Of a DNA stretch of 64,000 nt, positions 35,752-44,008 are shown piece by piece. Origin of the DNA: Novosphingobium malaysiense (GTDB taxonomy: Bacteria; Pseudomonadota; Alphaproteobacteria; Sphingomonadales; Sphingomonadaceae). Each line of letters starts with the position of its first letter. Position 1 is the first letter of the stretch. The notes below the pieces were generated by a model that did no database searches, had not been told where the DNA came from, and saw only the letters and a list, made by a program, of their open reading frames with translations. The translations under genes and the position numbers were made by a program. The DNA lies in NCBI RefSeq assembly GCF_000802225.1, contig NZ_JTDI01000002.1, forward strand, positions 516,501 to 580,500, read 5' to 3'.

Positions 35752-36546
35752 TCAACCGCGCAGCGCCGAGGCCTTTGTCTGGCCTCGCACCGGGTAGCCG
35801 TGTCCATCGGGGATGACGATCCATTCTTCCTCGTCGCGCTGCTCCGAGCCAGGATGGACGCGCGCCACCGGGTGTGCCGCGATGTCCTTCAGCGCCTCTT
35901 CGTAGGTGCCGTACTGCGCGAGCCGTTCGAGATTGCGGCGGGTGGGGAAGATGACGCTGATCTCGCCGCGATCGGCCATCGCTAGGGCGTCGCTGGCGCT
36001 GGCCCAGAACAGGTGGGTGTTCTCCGTCGCGTCGACCGCAATGTCGACCAGGCCCGTGCCGAGGTTGGTCACGAAGAAGCGCGTGTCGAATGCCTTGTCT
36101 CGCAGAGGGCACCAGTGCGCGAAGAATGAGAGCGTCTCCGGCTGCAATTCCCAGCCGAAGTGCGCAAGGACCGGGGCAAGCTTACCGGTCTCGAGCAGCA
36201 TCCGGCGCCCTGCTGCGGCTTGGGCGGCGCTCACCGGAGCGCGTGTGGCGATCATCAGGCCGGTTTCTTCCAGCGTTTCGCGAATTCCGGCGATGCGGGC
36301 CGCGGCGATCTCTTCCGGCTCCTCGGGCAGGAGCTTGCGGGCGAGTTCGTAGTCCGCCGGGTCGACGCGTCCGCCCGGAAAGACTGCTGCGCCGCCGGCA
36401 AAGCGCATTTCGCGCGAGCGCTTTACCATCAGGAGCTCGGGAGGCCGGCCTTCTGCGGCATTGCGGAAGATGACCACGGTTGCGGCCGGAACGACCGCGG
36501 GGGCATCGGCAGGCATGGGCAGATGGGATGGGGCAGTTGGCGGCAT
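35752..36546 (-). CDS. NUDIX hydrolase (NUDT7/19-like)
   Basis: A 264-residue hydrolase. The NUDIX box is interrupted: GGRVDPADYELARKL, then an insert, then AGIRETLEETGLMI, where RETLEETG carries the metal-binding Glu residues. The insert and the late segment THLFWASASDAL are typical of NUDT7/NUDT19-like CoA- or nucleoside diphosphate-cleaving members. Such enzymes act on CoA thioesters or related pyrophosphates. The start at 36546 follows AGAGG on the minus strand. The protein is cytoplasmic, with no signal peptide. Confidence 0.9.
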   Translation of the reverse strand: MPPTAPSHLPMPADAPAVVPAATVVIFRNAAEGRPPELLMVKRSREMRFAGGAAVFPGGRVDPADYELARKLLPEEPEEIAAARIAGIRETLEETGLMIATRAPVSAAQAAAGRRMLLETGKLAPVLAHFGWELQPETLSFFAHWCPLRDKAFDTRFFVTNLGTGLVDIAVDATENTHLFWASASDALAMADRGEISVIFPTRRNLERLAQYGTYEEALKDIAAHPVARVHPGSEQRDEEEWIVIPDGHGYPVRGQTKASALRG

Positions 36547-36842
36547 GCAACGGCCTCTCGCTCGACAGCGCCCTGCAGGCAAGTGGAAAAGTTGTGCCGC
36601 CCGCGGCACGGCAATGTCGGAAAGTTTTACAACACCGTCGGTTTACAATTCAGGCCTATTGCCAGGATCCTCGGAAAACCGGGAAAAATCAAAACTGGCA
36701 CGGGTCGTGCTTATATGATTGCGTACCCCAAAGCAGTCTCGATAGAGGCGGGGCCGACCCAGTCTCCCGGCCCCGCCTCCCCGAAACAGCCTTCCCACAC
36801 CTCAGTTGCCGCAGCGGGCCGAATGTTCTCCGTCCGCGCATG

Positions 36843-36875
36843 AAAAAGGCCCGGAAAGGCGATGCTTTCCGGGCC
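36843..36875 (-). terminator. Intrinsic terminator of the grxD gene
   Basis: The stem GGCCCGGAAAG (36848-36858) and CTTTCCGGGCC (36865-36875) around GCGATG forms an 11-bp hairpin. On the minus strand it is followed by five T (36847-36843). It lies 26 bp after the grxD stop. Confidence 0.9.
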
Positions 36876-36901
36876 CTTCAATCCATATTGTGAGGCGGTG
36901 G

Positions 36902-37231
36902 TCAGCCTTGCGCAGCGATGCCGGCGTCGGCCATCAGCTGGTGGAGTTCACCGGCTTCGAACATTTCCATCATGATGTCGCTGCCGCCCACGAATTCGCC
37001 CTTCACGTAGAGCTGCGGGATGGTGGGCCAGTCGGAATAGACCTTGATGCCCTGGCGGATGTCCATGTCCTGCAGCACGTCGACGCTCTCGTAGGGCACG
37101 TTCAGGTGCTCAAGCATCGCGACGGCGCGGCTGGAAAAGCCGCACTGTGGGAACAGCGGGGTTCCCTTCATGAACAGGACGATGTCGTTTTTGTTTACAA
37201 TCTCGCCGATGCGGGTGTTGACGTCGGACAT
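36902..37231 (-). CDS. grxD: Monothiol glutaredoxin GrxD (CGFS type)
   Basis: A 109-residue glutaredoxin. Cys30 lies in the CGFS active site (FPQCGFSSRAV), preceded by MKGTP; WPTIPQLYVKGEFVGGSDIM carries the glutathione-binding cis-Pro and GG-D motif. CGFS glutaredoxins ligate a [2Fe-2S] cluster with glutathione and pass it on, often with BolA. The bolA gene lies directly upstream on the same strand, 31 bp away, and an intrinsic terminator follows grxD. Confidence 0.96.
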   Translation of the reverse strand: MSDVNTRIGEIVNKNDIVLFMKGTPLFPQCGFSSRAVAMLEHLNVPYESVDVLQDMDIRQGIKVYSDWPTIPQLYVKGEFVGGSDIMMEMFEAGELHQLMADAGIAAQG

Positions 37232-37262
37232 GGGTAGGGGGCCTTCTTGTGTGTTCCTGTCG

Positions 37263-37496
37263 TCAGTTGGGTACGGCGGTCGTCAGTTGCAAGGCGTGGA
37301 GTTCGCCGCCCATGCGTCCGCCCAGCGCTTCGTAGACCATCTTGTGCTGGGCTACGCGCGGCTTGCCGGCAAAGGCGGCCGAAACGACATGGGCTGCATA
37401 GTGGTCGCCGTCTCCGGCAAGGTCGGTGATCGATACCTGCGCATCGGGCAGGGCCGCGCGGATAAGGGATTCGATCTCGCTGGCGGGCATCGCCAT
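37263..37496 (-). CDS. bolA: BolA family protein
   Basis: A 77-residue BolA-like protein. The signature GDGDHYAAHVVSAAFAGKPRVAQHKMVYEAL contains the conserved His and the RVxxHxxVYxxL helix pattern (read as RVAQHKMVYEAL). It resembles the BolA2/IbaG branch that forms [2Fe-2S] heterodimers with CGFS glutaredoxins rather than the longer BolA1. grxD lies immediately downstream, the conserved functional neighbour. The ATG at 37496 gives two Met residues at the start; the second (MPASE) could also be used. Confidence 0.93.
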   Translation of the reverse strand: MAMPASEIESLIRAALPDAQVSITDLAGDGDHYAAHVVSAAFAGKPRVAQHKMVYEALGGRMGGELHALQLTTAVPN

Positions 37497-37551
37497 GGCG
37501 GGGCTCCGGATCTAGTGTGGCAGGCCCGGCGGTGCCGGGCCCGGTATCGTC

Positions 37552-37875
37552 TCAGGCTTCGCCGAGGAAAGCGCGGCGCGCTTCGACCTGCTTGGCTTCG
37601 AGCGCGGCGCGCACTTCGGCTTCTGAGGTCTCCACGCCGGCGGCCGTCAGGTCGCCCAGCAGCTTGCGGATCACGTCTTCGTCACCCGCTTCCTCGAAAT
37701 CGGCCTGCACCACGGCCTTGGCATAGGCTTCGGTTTCGGCCTGAGACAGCTTCATGCGTTCCGCCGCCCATTCGCCGACCAGACGGTTGCGGCGGGCCTG
37801 AATGCGGAACTGCGTATCGGCATCATGCGCGAACTTGGCTTCTTCTGCGCGTTCACGGTCCTGAAAACTCGTCAT
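37552..37875 (-). CDS. ATPase inhibitor subunit zeta (DUF1476)
   Basis: A 107-residue all-helical protein. It begins TSFQDRERAEEAKFAHD and continues with RNRLVGEWAAERMKL, both signatures of DUF1476, the alphaproteobacterial F1-ATPase zeta inhibitor that blocks ATP hydrolysis. The N-terminal helix is the inhibitory segment in the characterised Paracoccus protein. Length is typical. The start at 37875 matches the family; the upstream extension read in the same frame is not conserved. It precedes bolA by about 55 bp on the same strand. Confidence 0.92.
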   Translation of the reverse strand: MTSFQDRERAEEAKFAHDADTQFRIQARRNRLVGEWAAERMKLSQAETEAYAKAVVQADFEEAGDEDVIRKLLGDLTAAGVETSEAEVRAALEAKQVEARRAFLGEA

Positions 37876-38042
37876 CGAAAGTCCTCGACTGATTCGATCC
37901 CAGACGGTCTGGGCCCCCTTCTTCAACCAACCGCGATACGGCGCGCATTGATCCGGTTCAATCCCGATTCGCAACAGGCAGCGCCGCAATCGCCATCGCG
38001 GGGTGCCTGCGTCGGGTCCGGTTTGCGCCTTGCCCGGGCGGT

Positions 38043-38645
38043 TCAGTTCACCGTGGCCGGCGTGCGGGCCAGGAACGGCAGGTCCACCTTGGCCTTCGCC
38101 TCGTGGGCGCCGATCGCATCCGCCTGCGCCATCGTCAGGCCCACTTCGTCGAGGCCGTTTTCAAGGCAGTGCTTGCGGAACGGGTCGATGTCGAAGGTGA
38201 AACGGTCCTGAAACGGGGTGGTGACGGTCTGCGTTTCCAGATCGATGTCGATCGGATCGGTCCTGGCGACTTCCATCAGCCGGTCGATCGCCTCCTGCGG
38301 AAGGGCGACGGTGAGGATCCCGTTCTTGAAGGCATTGCCCGAGAAGATGTCGGAAAAGCTCGGTGCGATCACGCAGGTCACGCCCATGTCGAGCAGGGCC
38401 CAGGCGGCATGCTCGCGCGAGGAGCCGCAGCCGAAATTGTCGCCCGCGATCAGGATCGGCGCCCCGGCGAACTCGGGGTCGGTAAAGACGTTGCCCGGTT
38501 CCTTCTTCACCGCCTCGAAGGCGCCCTCGCCGAGGCCTTCGCGGGTGATGGTCTTGAGCCAGTGCGCAGGGATTATGACGTCGGTGTCGACGTTCTTGCG
38601 GCCGAACGGGATGGCGCGGCCGGCAACGTGGTTGATCGGTTCCAT
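38043..38645 (-). CDS. leuD: 3-isopropylmalate dehydratase small subunit LeuD
   Basis: A 200-residue protein. The substrate-binding swivel domain has [20 protein letters not shown] near the start and [19 protein letters not shown] in the centre. LeuD joins LeuC to isomerise 2- to 3-isopropylmalate in leucine synthesis. The ATG at 38645 overlaps the stop of the small membrane-protein gene upstream by one base (TGATG), so it is probably translated by coupling. The order is leuC, small gene, leuD, on the minus strand. Confidence 0.97.
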   Translation of the reverse strand: MEPINHVAGRAIPFGRKNVDTDVIIPAHWLKTITREGLGEGAFEAVKKEPGNVFTDPEFAGAPILIAGDNFGCGSSREHAAWALLDMGVTCVIAPSFSDIFSGNAFKNGILTVALPQEAIDRLMEVARTDPIDIDLETQTVTTPFQDRFTFDIDPFRKHCLENGLDEVGLTMAQADAIGAHEAKAKVDLPFLARTPATVN

Positions 38646-38815
38646 CAATCGGTCTCGGGCGCGTCTTCGGGATGGTTGGGCTTTACGTCGGAGACATTGC
38701 GCTCCTTGCGCCGTTTCACGAAGAGCAGGGCGGCTGCGATGGCGGCCGAGCCGATCGCGGCCCCGGCGGCAATGGCGGCCTTTCCGGCCAGCGAGGTATC
38801 GGTTTCGTCTGCCAT
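38645..38815 (-). CDS. Small single-pass membrane protein between leuC and leuD
   Basis: A 56-residue protein. The N-terminus is acidic (MADETDTS); a single hydrophobic segment rich in Ala and Gly runs from about 15 to 33, followed by the positively charged KRRKER and a polar tail. The basic residues after the segment imply a C-terminus in the cytoplasm. The gene starts five bases after the leuC stop, with AGGA eight bases before its ATG, and its TGA overlaps the leuD start (TGATG). The tight packing supports real translation. No function is known to me. Confidence 0.75.
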   Translation of the reverse strand: MADETDTSLAGKAAIAAGAAIGSAAIAAALLFVKRRKERNVSDVKPNHPEDAPETD

Positions 38816-38820
38816 GATCG

Positions 38821-40254
38821 TTATCCTACCAGTTCGCGCACGTCTGTCAGCTTGCCGGTCACGGCCGCGGCCGCGGCCATTGCGGGACTCATCAGGTGGG
38901 TGCGGCTGCCCGGGCCCTGGCGCCCGGTGAAGTTGCGGTTGCTGGTCGAGGCGCAGCGCTCGCCCGGGGGCACCTTGTCCGGGTTCATCGCGAGGCAGGC
39001 CGAGCAGCCCGGCTCACGCCATTCCAGACCGGCATCGGTGATGATCTTGTCGAGCCCCTCGGCCTCGGCCTGTTCCTTGACGAGACCGGAACCGGGCACG
39101 ACGATGGCCCACTTCACGTTGTTCGCCTTCTTGCGGCCCTTGAGCACTTCGGCAGCGGCGCGAATGTCCTCGATGCGGCTGTTGGTGCACGAACCGATGA
39201 AGACGTTCTCGACCGCGACATCGGTCAGCTTCGTGCCGGGCGTCAGGCCCATGTAGTCGAGGCTCACCTTGACGGCGTCACGCTTGGACGCATCGGCGAA
39301 ATCCTCGGGGGCAGGGACCACGCCGCCGATGCCGGACACGTCCTCAGGGCTGGTGCCCCAGGTGACGGTGGGCTGGATGTCTTCCGCCCGGATCGAGACG
39401 GACTTGTCGAAGCTGGCACCTTCGTCGGTGGCCAGGCTCGTCCACCAGGCGACGGCCTTGTCCCAATCCTCGCCGGTCGGTGTGTAGGGACGGCCCTTAA
39501 GGTATTCGAAGGTCTTTTCATCGGGCGCGACGAGGCCGGCGCGGGCACCGCCCTCGATCGACATGTTGCACACGGTGAGGCGTCCTTCGATCGACATTTC
39601 CTCGAACACGTTGCCGCGGTACTCGATGACGTAGCCGGTGCCGCCCGCCGTGCCGATCACGCCGATGACGTGGAGGATCACGTCCTTGGGCGTGACGCCG
39701 GCACCGAGCTTGCCCTCGACGCGCACTTCCATGGTCTTCGATTGCTTGAGCAGCAAGGTCTGTGTCGCCAGCACGTGCTCGACCTCGGTCGTGCCGATAC
39801 CGAAGGCCAGCGCGCCGATGCCGCCGTGGCAGGCGGTGTGGCTGTCGCCGCAGACGATCGTCGCGCCGGGTAGCGAGAAACCCTGCTCGGGGCCGACGAC
39901 GTGGACGATGCCCTGTTCGCGGTCGGTCGCGTCGATGTAGCGGATGCCGAATTCCGGCGCGTTCTGACGCAGGGCGGCAAGCTGCGTCGCGCTCTGCGGA
40001 TCGGCGATGGGCAGGACATTGCCCTGCGCGTCGCGGCGCGCGGTCGTGGGCAGGTTGTGGTCTGGAACCGCGAGGGTAAGGTCCGGGCGGCGCACCGTGC
40101 GGCCGGCAGCGCGAAGGCCCTCGAAGGCCTGCGGGCTCGTCACTTCGTGGACGATATGCCGGTCGATATAGATGAGGCAGGTACCGTCGTCGCGCGTGTC
40201 GACGACGTGGGCGTCCCAGATCTTCTGGTACAAGGTGCGCGGGTTCGTGGTCAT
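38821..40254 (-). CDS. leuC: 3-isopropylmalate dehydratase large subunit LeuC
   Basis: A 477-residue aconitase-superfamily enzyme. Cluster-binding cysteines lie in [15 protein letters not shown] and in [12 protein letters not shown] (CxxC), so it should carry a [4Fe-4S] cluster. The N-terminal [12 protein letters not shown] and [18 protein letters not shown] are typical. It works with LeuD. The ATG at 40254 gives the standard length; a longer reading upstream is not conserved. The gene is the first of a three-gene operon with the small membrane protein and leuD. leuB is not in the window. Confidence 0.97.
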   Translation of the reverse strand: MTTNPRTLYQKIWDAHVVDTRDDGTCLIYIDRHIVHEVTSPQAFEGLRAAGRTVRRPDLTLAVPDHNLPTTARRDAQGNVLPIADPQSATQLAALRQNAPEFGIRYIDATDREQGIVHVVGPEQGFSLPGATIVCGDSHTACHGGIGALAFGIGTTEVEHVLATQTLLLKQSKTMEVRVEGKLGAGVTPKDVILHVIGVIGTAGGTGYVIEYRGNVFEEMSIEGRLTVCNMSIEGGARAGLVAPDEKTFEYLKGRPYTPTGEDWDKAVAWWTSLATDEGASFDKSVSIRAEDIQPTVTWGTSPEDVSGIGGVVPAPEDFADASKRDAVKVSLDYMGLTPGTKLTDVAVENVFIGSCTNSRIEDIRAAAEVLKGRKKANNVKWAIVVPGSGLVKEQAEAEGLDKIITDAGLEWREPGCSACLAMNPDKVPPGERCASTSNRNFTGRQGPGSRTHLMSPAMAAAAAVTGKLTDVRELVG

Positions 40255-40337
40255 AACAGAGGCGCGATTAGGCGTGCCCGCTCCGCAATTCAAGCGGTAC
40301 GAGCACGCCGTTTCACGCAATTATGTGGTGCGGCCGA

Positions 40338-40751
40338 TCAGTGGCGGTGGCGATCGCGCTCGTGGCGCTGCGCATGGATGGCGGCGCGAACGCGTTCGAT
40401 CTTGCGTTGCAGGGTGCGTAGCTCGTGGCGGTCGAGCCCGCCGCGGACGTAGCTGGCGTGGAGGCGCTGGATTCCGGCAGCTTGCCGGTGCAGGCCGGCT
40501 GCTTCACGTCTGGAGATTACGCGGCGCGCAGAGGCCCGGTCGATGTCGCGATGCAGGGTCTGCATGTCCGCACGCACCATTGCGCCGCGCGAAGCAGCGT
40601 AGCGGGGTTCGTGGCGGTGGCTCTCTGCGTAGCGGGTGGCCTGTTCACGGCGAGCCTTTTCGTGGGGCGCAGCGGCGTGGGCGGGCGCCACGGCTCCCAG
40701 CGCGAGTGTGGCAGCAAGGGCGGGCGCGATAAACCTAGTCAGGGCAGGCAT
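40338..40751 (-). CDS. Exported His/Arg-rich helical protein
   Basis: A 137-residue protein with a signal peptide (about 1-26, ending AHA). The mature part is predicted largely alpha-helical, rich in Arg, His and Ala, with heptad-like spacing (LHRDIDRASARRVISRRE and LRTLQRKIERVRAAI). The ATG at 40751 is preferred because AAGGAAG lies upstream of it; the GTG at 40772 would add seven residues. It has no recognisable domain. It stands alone between leuC and a 314-bp gap. Confidence 0.75.
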   Translation of the reverse strand: MPALTRFIAPALAATLALGAVAPAHAAAPHEKARREQATRYAESHRHEPRYAASRGAMVRADMQTLHRDIDRASARRVISRREAAGLHRQAAGIQRLHASYVRGGLDRHELRTLQRKIERVRAAIHAQRHERDRHRH

Positions 40752-41065
40752 GGTCTTCTTCCTTGGATTCACGGGCGGGATGGCCTCGCTCGTTCATTTT
40801 TATTGCGCGAAACGTGAACGCCAGAAGACTCGTCGGTCACAGATATGTCGGGATTTGTAATTAAGAGTCGCGCGAAGAACGCGCTATTGTCCTCCTGCGA
40901 CCCGAAGGGAGGGGGAGCGCCAAAAGGCAATTTGCAGACGCAGGCATGAATCTCCCCCAGCAGGAGCATGTCTGTGTCTGTTTGCCGGTTGTCTCCCCCG
41001 ACCTGCCATCCCATACTCCTTTCCGACTAACGGCCCGAAGGCCAATTCCAGATCGGGGGGGCGAG
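40752..41065. other. Intergenic region upstream of an alpha/beta hydrolase
   Basis: No supported gene. A short GCGCG/CGCGC hairpin lies at about 40871-40885. The strongest feature is the G-run ribosome site just before 41066. Upstream regions of two divergent genes share this stretch. Confidence 0.45.
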
Positions 41066-41839
41066 ATGCGTTTCGTGCTGGTTCACGGTGGCTTCCACGG
41101 CGCATGGTGCTGGGAACGAGTCGTGCCGGAGCTTCAGGCGCTGGGACACGAGGCCATAGCCATCGATCTGCCCGGACACGGCGCCCGGGTCGATGAAGAG
41201 GTCACCCTGAAGACACGGCAACAGGCGTTGGTCGACGTCATCGAAGCCGGCGACGTACTGGTGGGGCATTCCGGCGGCGGTTATGACATCACCCTGGCGG
41301 CGGATGCGGTGCCGGAGCGGATTGGCCACCTGATCTACCTGGGAACCGGACTGCTGATCGAGGGTAAACCGCTTATCGAGGCCAGTGGCGGCCGCCCTGC
41401 CGAGGACGTCGCGCAGGATGGCCGGACGCAGTTGATGACCGACGACACCGGCATGATGGAATTCATCGCCACGGACAGCCGCGGCAACATGGTCTGCGCC
41501 GATTTCGAGAAGACCTGGGCTTTCTTCTATCATGACTGCGACGAGCAGACGGCGCGACGGGCTTTCGAACGCCTGACTCCGGCCCCCGTCGGCTTCATCC
41601 AGGAGCCCGTTCACCTGTCGCGTTTCTGGCATGCGGATCTGCCGCGCAGCTACATCCGCTGTCTGCAGGATCGGGCAGCTCCAGCCTGGTTGAGTGCGCA
41701 GGCGGCCGAGCGACTTGGGGTCGAGCCGCTGACGATCGACGCCTCGCATTCGCCGTTTCTCAGCCGGCCGCGCGAGACCGCGGAGCTGTTCGAGCAAGCC
41801 GTCGCAACGCTGCCCACGGGCCCTCTACAACCCCGATAG
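41066..41839 (+). CDS. Alpha/beta hydrolase, esterase-like
   Basis: A 257-residue hydrolase. The oxyanion loop is HGGFHGAWCW, the nucleophile elbow is GHSGGG (Ser in the centre, about residue 69), and the catalytic His lies in DASHSPFLSRP near the C-terminus. This is the small lidded group that includes plant methyl-salicylate esterases and bacterial pyrethroid or aromatic-ester hydrolases. No signal peptide, so it is cytoplasmic. The start at 41066 is five bases after a G-run. It is followed after 32 bp by crtZ. Confidence 0.88.
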   Translation: MRFVLVHGGFHGAWCWERVVPELQALGHEAIAIDLPGHGARVDEEVTLKTRQQALVDVIEAGDVLVGHSGGGYDITLAADAVPERIGHLIYLGTGLLIEGKPLIEASGGRPAEDVAQDGRTQLMTDDTGMMEFIATDSRGNMVCADFEKTWAFFYHDCDEQTARRAFERLTPAPVGFIQEPVHLSRFWHADLPRSYIRCLQDRAAPAWLSAQAAERLGVEPLTIDASHSPFLSRPRETAELFEQAVATLPTGPLQPR

Positions 41840-41871
41840 GCGCGCCCCGCAGCCGGTGCTATAGGCGAGGC

Positions 41872-42390
41872 ATGTCTCCGCTTGCCGCCATAGCAATCGT
41901 GCTCGCCACCGTCACCACGATGGAATTCGTCGCCTGGGCAAGCCACAAGTACGTGATGCACGGCTTCGGCTGGTCTTGGCACCGCGACCATCACGAACCG
42001 CACGACAAGGTTCTGGAAAAGAACGATCTTTACGCTGTGGTCGGTGCGGCGATCAGCATTTCCATGTTCGCGCTCGGTTCGCCGCTGGTCATGGGCGGCA
42101 AGGCCTGGGCACCCGGCACCTGGATCGGTCTGGGCGTACTGGTCTACGGGGTGATCTATACGCTGATTCACGATGGACTGGTGCACCAGCGCTACTTCCG
42201 GTGGGTGCCCAAGCGCGGCTATGCCAAGCGGCTGGTGCAGGCGCACAAGCTCCACCATGCCACGCTCGGCAAGGAGGGCGGCGTCAGCTTCGGGTTCGTG
42301 GTCGCTCGCGATCCGGCGCAACTGAAGCGTGAACTGCGCGTTCAGCGCGAGCGCGGAATTGCCGTGCTGCGCGATGCAGTCAACGACTGA
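41872..42390 (+). CDS. crtZ: Beta-carotene hydroxylase CrtZ
   Basis: A 172-residue membrane di-iron hydroxylase that converts beta-carotene to zeaxanthin. Histidine motifs are HKYVMHG, HRDHHEPH, HDGLVHQRY and HKLHHA, in the order and spacing of CrtZ. Four hydrophobic segments accompany them. In sphingomonads CrtZ feeds yellow pigments such as zeaxanthin or nostoxanthin. No other carotenoid gene lies within the window, so crtZ is detached from the crtYIB set. It starts at 41872, 32 bp after the hydrolase. Confidence 0.96.
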   Translation: MSPLAAIAIVLATVTTMEFVAWASHKYVMHGFGWSWHRDHHEPHDKVLEKNDLYAVVGAAISISMFALGSPLVMGGKAWAPGTWIGLGVLVYGVIYTLIHDGLVHQRYFRWVPKRGYAKRLVQAHKLHHATLGKEGGVSFGFVVARDPAQLKRELRVQRERGIAVLRDAVND

Positions 42391-42524
42391 ACCGGCGTGT
42401 CCTCGGCGGCGCTATGGTGGACTTTGCCGAAGAGGCTGGACAGGGGCGCCCTGCAAATGCACCATCGTTGGTCCACCATATCCAGTGCAGGGATTGCATG
42501 ACGCAGGCACCGGAGGGGCAGATC

Positions 42525-42830
42525 ATGAGTGATAGCAGTGAAGACAGGTCGACGGTTGAACATCTTCCCAGCCAGAAGCCAGCTTTGATATCGGACGAGT
42601 TGGCCAAAATCCGCGCCATGGTGCGCGAGCACACCTCGAAGGATGCGAAGATCAGCATCGAATTCGACGGGAAGCTGCGTTTGCACGTCGACGTCCGCAA
42701 TGGTGAGGACGTCAAGGTGCTGGCAAAGATGCTGCCCACGCTGGGGACCGGAATCTTTCACAGTATAGAAGTGGGCGCGACGCCCCACCATCCGTTTTTC
42801 CATCGCGTTTCCGCCCTGATAGAGCGTTAG
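42525..42830 (+). CDS. Small conserved-looking protein of unknown function
   Basis: A 101-residue soluble protein. It opens with MSDSSEDRSTVEH and ends with a compact part (ISIEFDGKLRLHVDV, VLAKMLPTLGTGIFHSIEV) that suggests an alpha/beta fold. The ATG at 42525 is chosen because GGAGGGG lies six bases before it; in-frame ATG at 42498 and a start near 42414 would lengthen it without a ribosome site. No motif was recognised. It lies between crtZ and the FNT channel gene. Confidence 0.65.
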   Translation: MSDSSEDRSTVEHLPSQKPALISDELAKIRAMVREHTSKDAKISIEFDGKLRLHVDVRNGEDVKVLAKMLPTLGTGIFHSIEVGATPHHPFFHRVSALIER

Positions 42831-42927
42831 GCGCATATACCGATAGCGCCAGCGCGTTGCAGGCGGCTGGAAACCGCATGGGTTTTGGTGGGTTTCCACG
42901 TCTCGACCTCGCAGGAGATTGAGCATC

Positions 42928-43887
42928 GTGCACGACAGCCCCGCACCGGAAAATGGTGCTGCGCCTGGAAAGAAGGCGCCCGATACGGGAAAGAAGGCGG
43001 AGCAGAAGGCCGAGCAGAAAGCCGAACAGAAGGCGGTCCGCGAAAGCGCAGAGCGTGAAATCGAGGGCAGCGCCGCCACGCTGACGCGCAAGGAACGCCG
43101 CCAGGTCACCGAGCATAGCCGGCTTTCTGCGCTGACCGTCTTTTCGATCATTCGACGCGAGGGCGAGGAAGAGTTACGGCGTCCGTCCTCGTCGCTCTGG
43201 TGGTCGGGGATCGCGGCAGGTGTTGGAATTTCCTCATCCGTCTATGCGCAGGCGCTGCTCTATGATTCGTTTGCAGGTCATCCGCATCGCGCCCTGATCG
43301 CCAGCCTTGGTTATACCGTCGGTTTCGTGCTGGTGATCCTCTCGCGCCTGCAGCTTTTTACCGAAAACACGCTTAGCGTCGTGCTGCCGATGCTGTCAGA
43401 ACCCAGCTGGCGCAGGCTGGCAAGGTCCGGGCGTCTGTGGGGGATCGTGCTCACCGCCAACCTGATCGGTACGGCTCTCACCGCTTTCGTCGTGCTTACG
43501 GTGACGCGCGGGACGGAAGCCGGATATTCGAGCCACATCATCGCGATGCTTGATGTCTCGCAGCACGCCGCAGAGGCCAGCGGCATGATCGCGCTGGTAA
43601 AGGGCATTCCCGCCGGGTTCTTCATCGCTGCCCTGGTGTGGATGCTGCCCAGTTCGAAGGGATTCGAGCTCTGGGTGATCATGCTGTTCACAGGGCTTAT
43701 CGCCGCGGGCGAATTCACCCATGTCATTGCCGGGTCGACGGAGATGTTCCTGCTGGTCGTTGATGGCCGGATGGGCATTGTCCAGGCGTTTGCCGACCAC
43801 CTCGTGCCGACTTTTGCCGGCAACGTCATCGGAGGCACCGGGCTGTTCGCAATGCTGGCCTACGGGCAGATTCACGCCGAGATCTGA
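42928..43887 (+). CDS. Formate/nitrite transporter family protein with a repeat-rich N-terminus
   Basis: A 319-residue protein. Residues 1-75 are hydrophilic and include three KAEQ units from a 12-bp tandem repeat around 43000-43035. The membrane domain (about 95-310) has six helices with FNT features, including SLGYTVGFVLVILSRLQLFTENTL and the closing GNVIGGTGLFAML. Other members move formate, nitrite or hydrosulfide; it resembles the YfdC subgroup, so substrate is unclear. The GTG at 42928 is placed after AGGAG; a TTG at 42919 is too close. Confidence 0.9.
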   Translation: MHDSPAPENGAAPGKKAPDTGKKAEQKAEQKAEQKAVRESAEREIEGSAATLTRKERRQVTEHSRLSALTVFSIIRREGEEELRRPSSSLWWSGIAAGVGISSSVYAQALLYDSFAGHPHRALIASLGYTVGFVLVILSRLQLFTENTLSVVLPMLSEPSWRRLARSGRLWGIVLTANLIGTALTAFVVLTVTRGTEAGYSSHIIAMLDVSQHAAEASGMIALVKGIPAGFFIAALVWMLPSSKGFELWVIMLFTGLIAAGEFTHVIAGSTEMFLLVVDGRMGIVQAFADHLVPTFAGNVIGGTGLFAMLAYGQIHAEI

Positions 43888-44008
43888 TCCCGGTCCGACA
43901 CTATTCCGATTGATTGAGAACATCGTTTCCGCTATGAGCCCTAGTCGCTCACAGAGGGGAGAAGGGCGCAGGCAGACGCCCGGTTTTGCAGAAAGAGCAG
44001 GATTTGCG

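Noticed and set aside
43000..43035. CRISPR-like direct repeats
   Set aside because: The short 12-bp repeats are in frame and code for KAEQ units of the FNT protein; no spacers are present.
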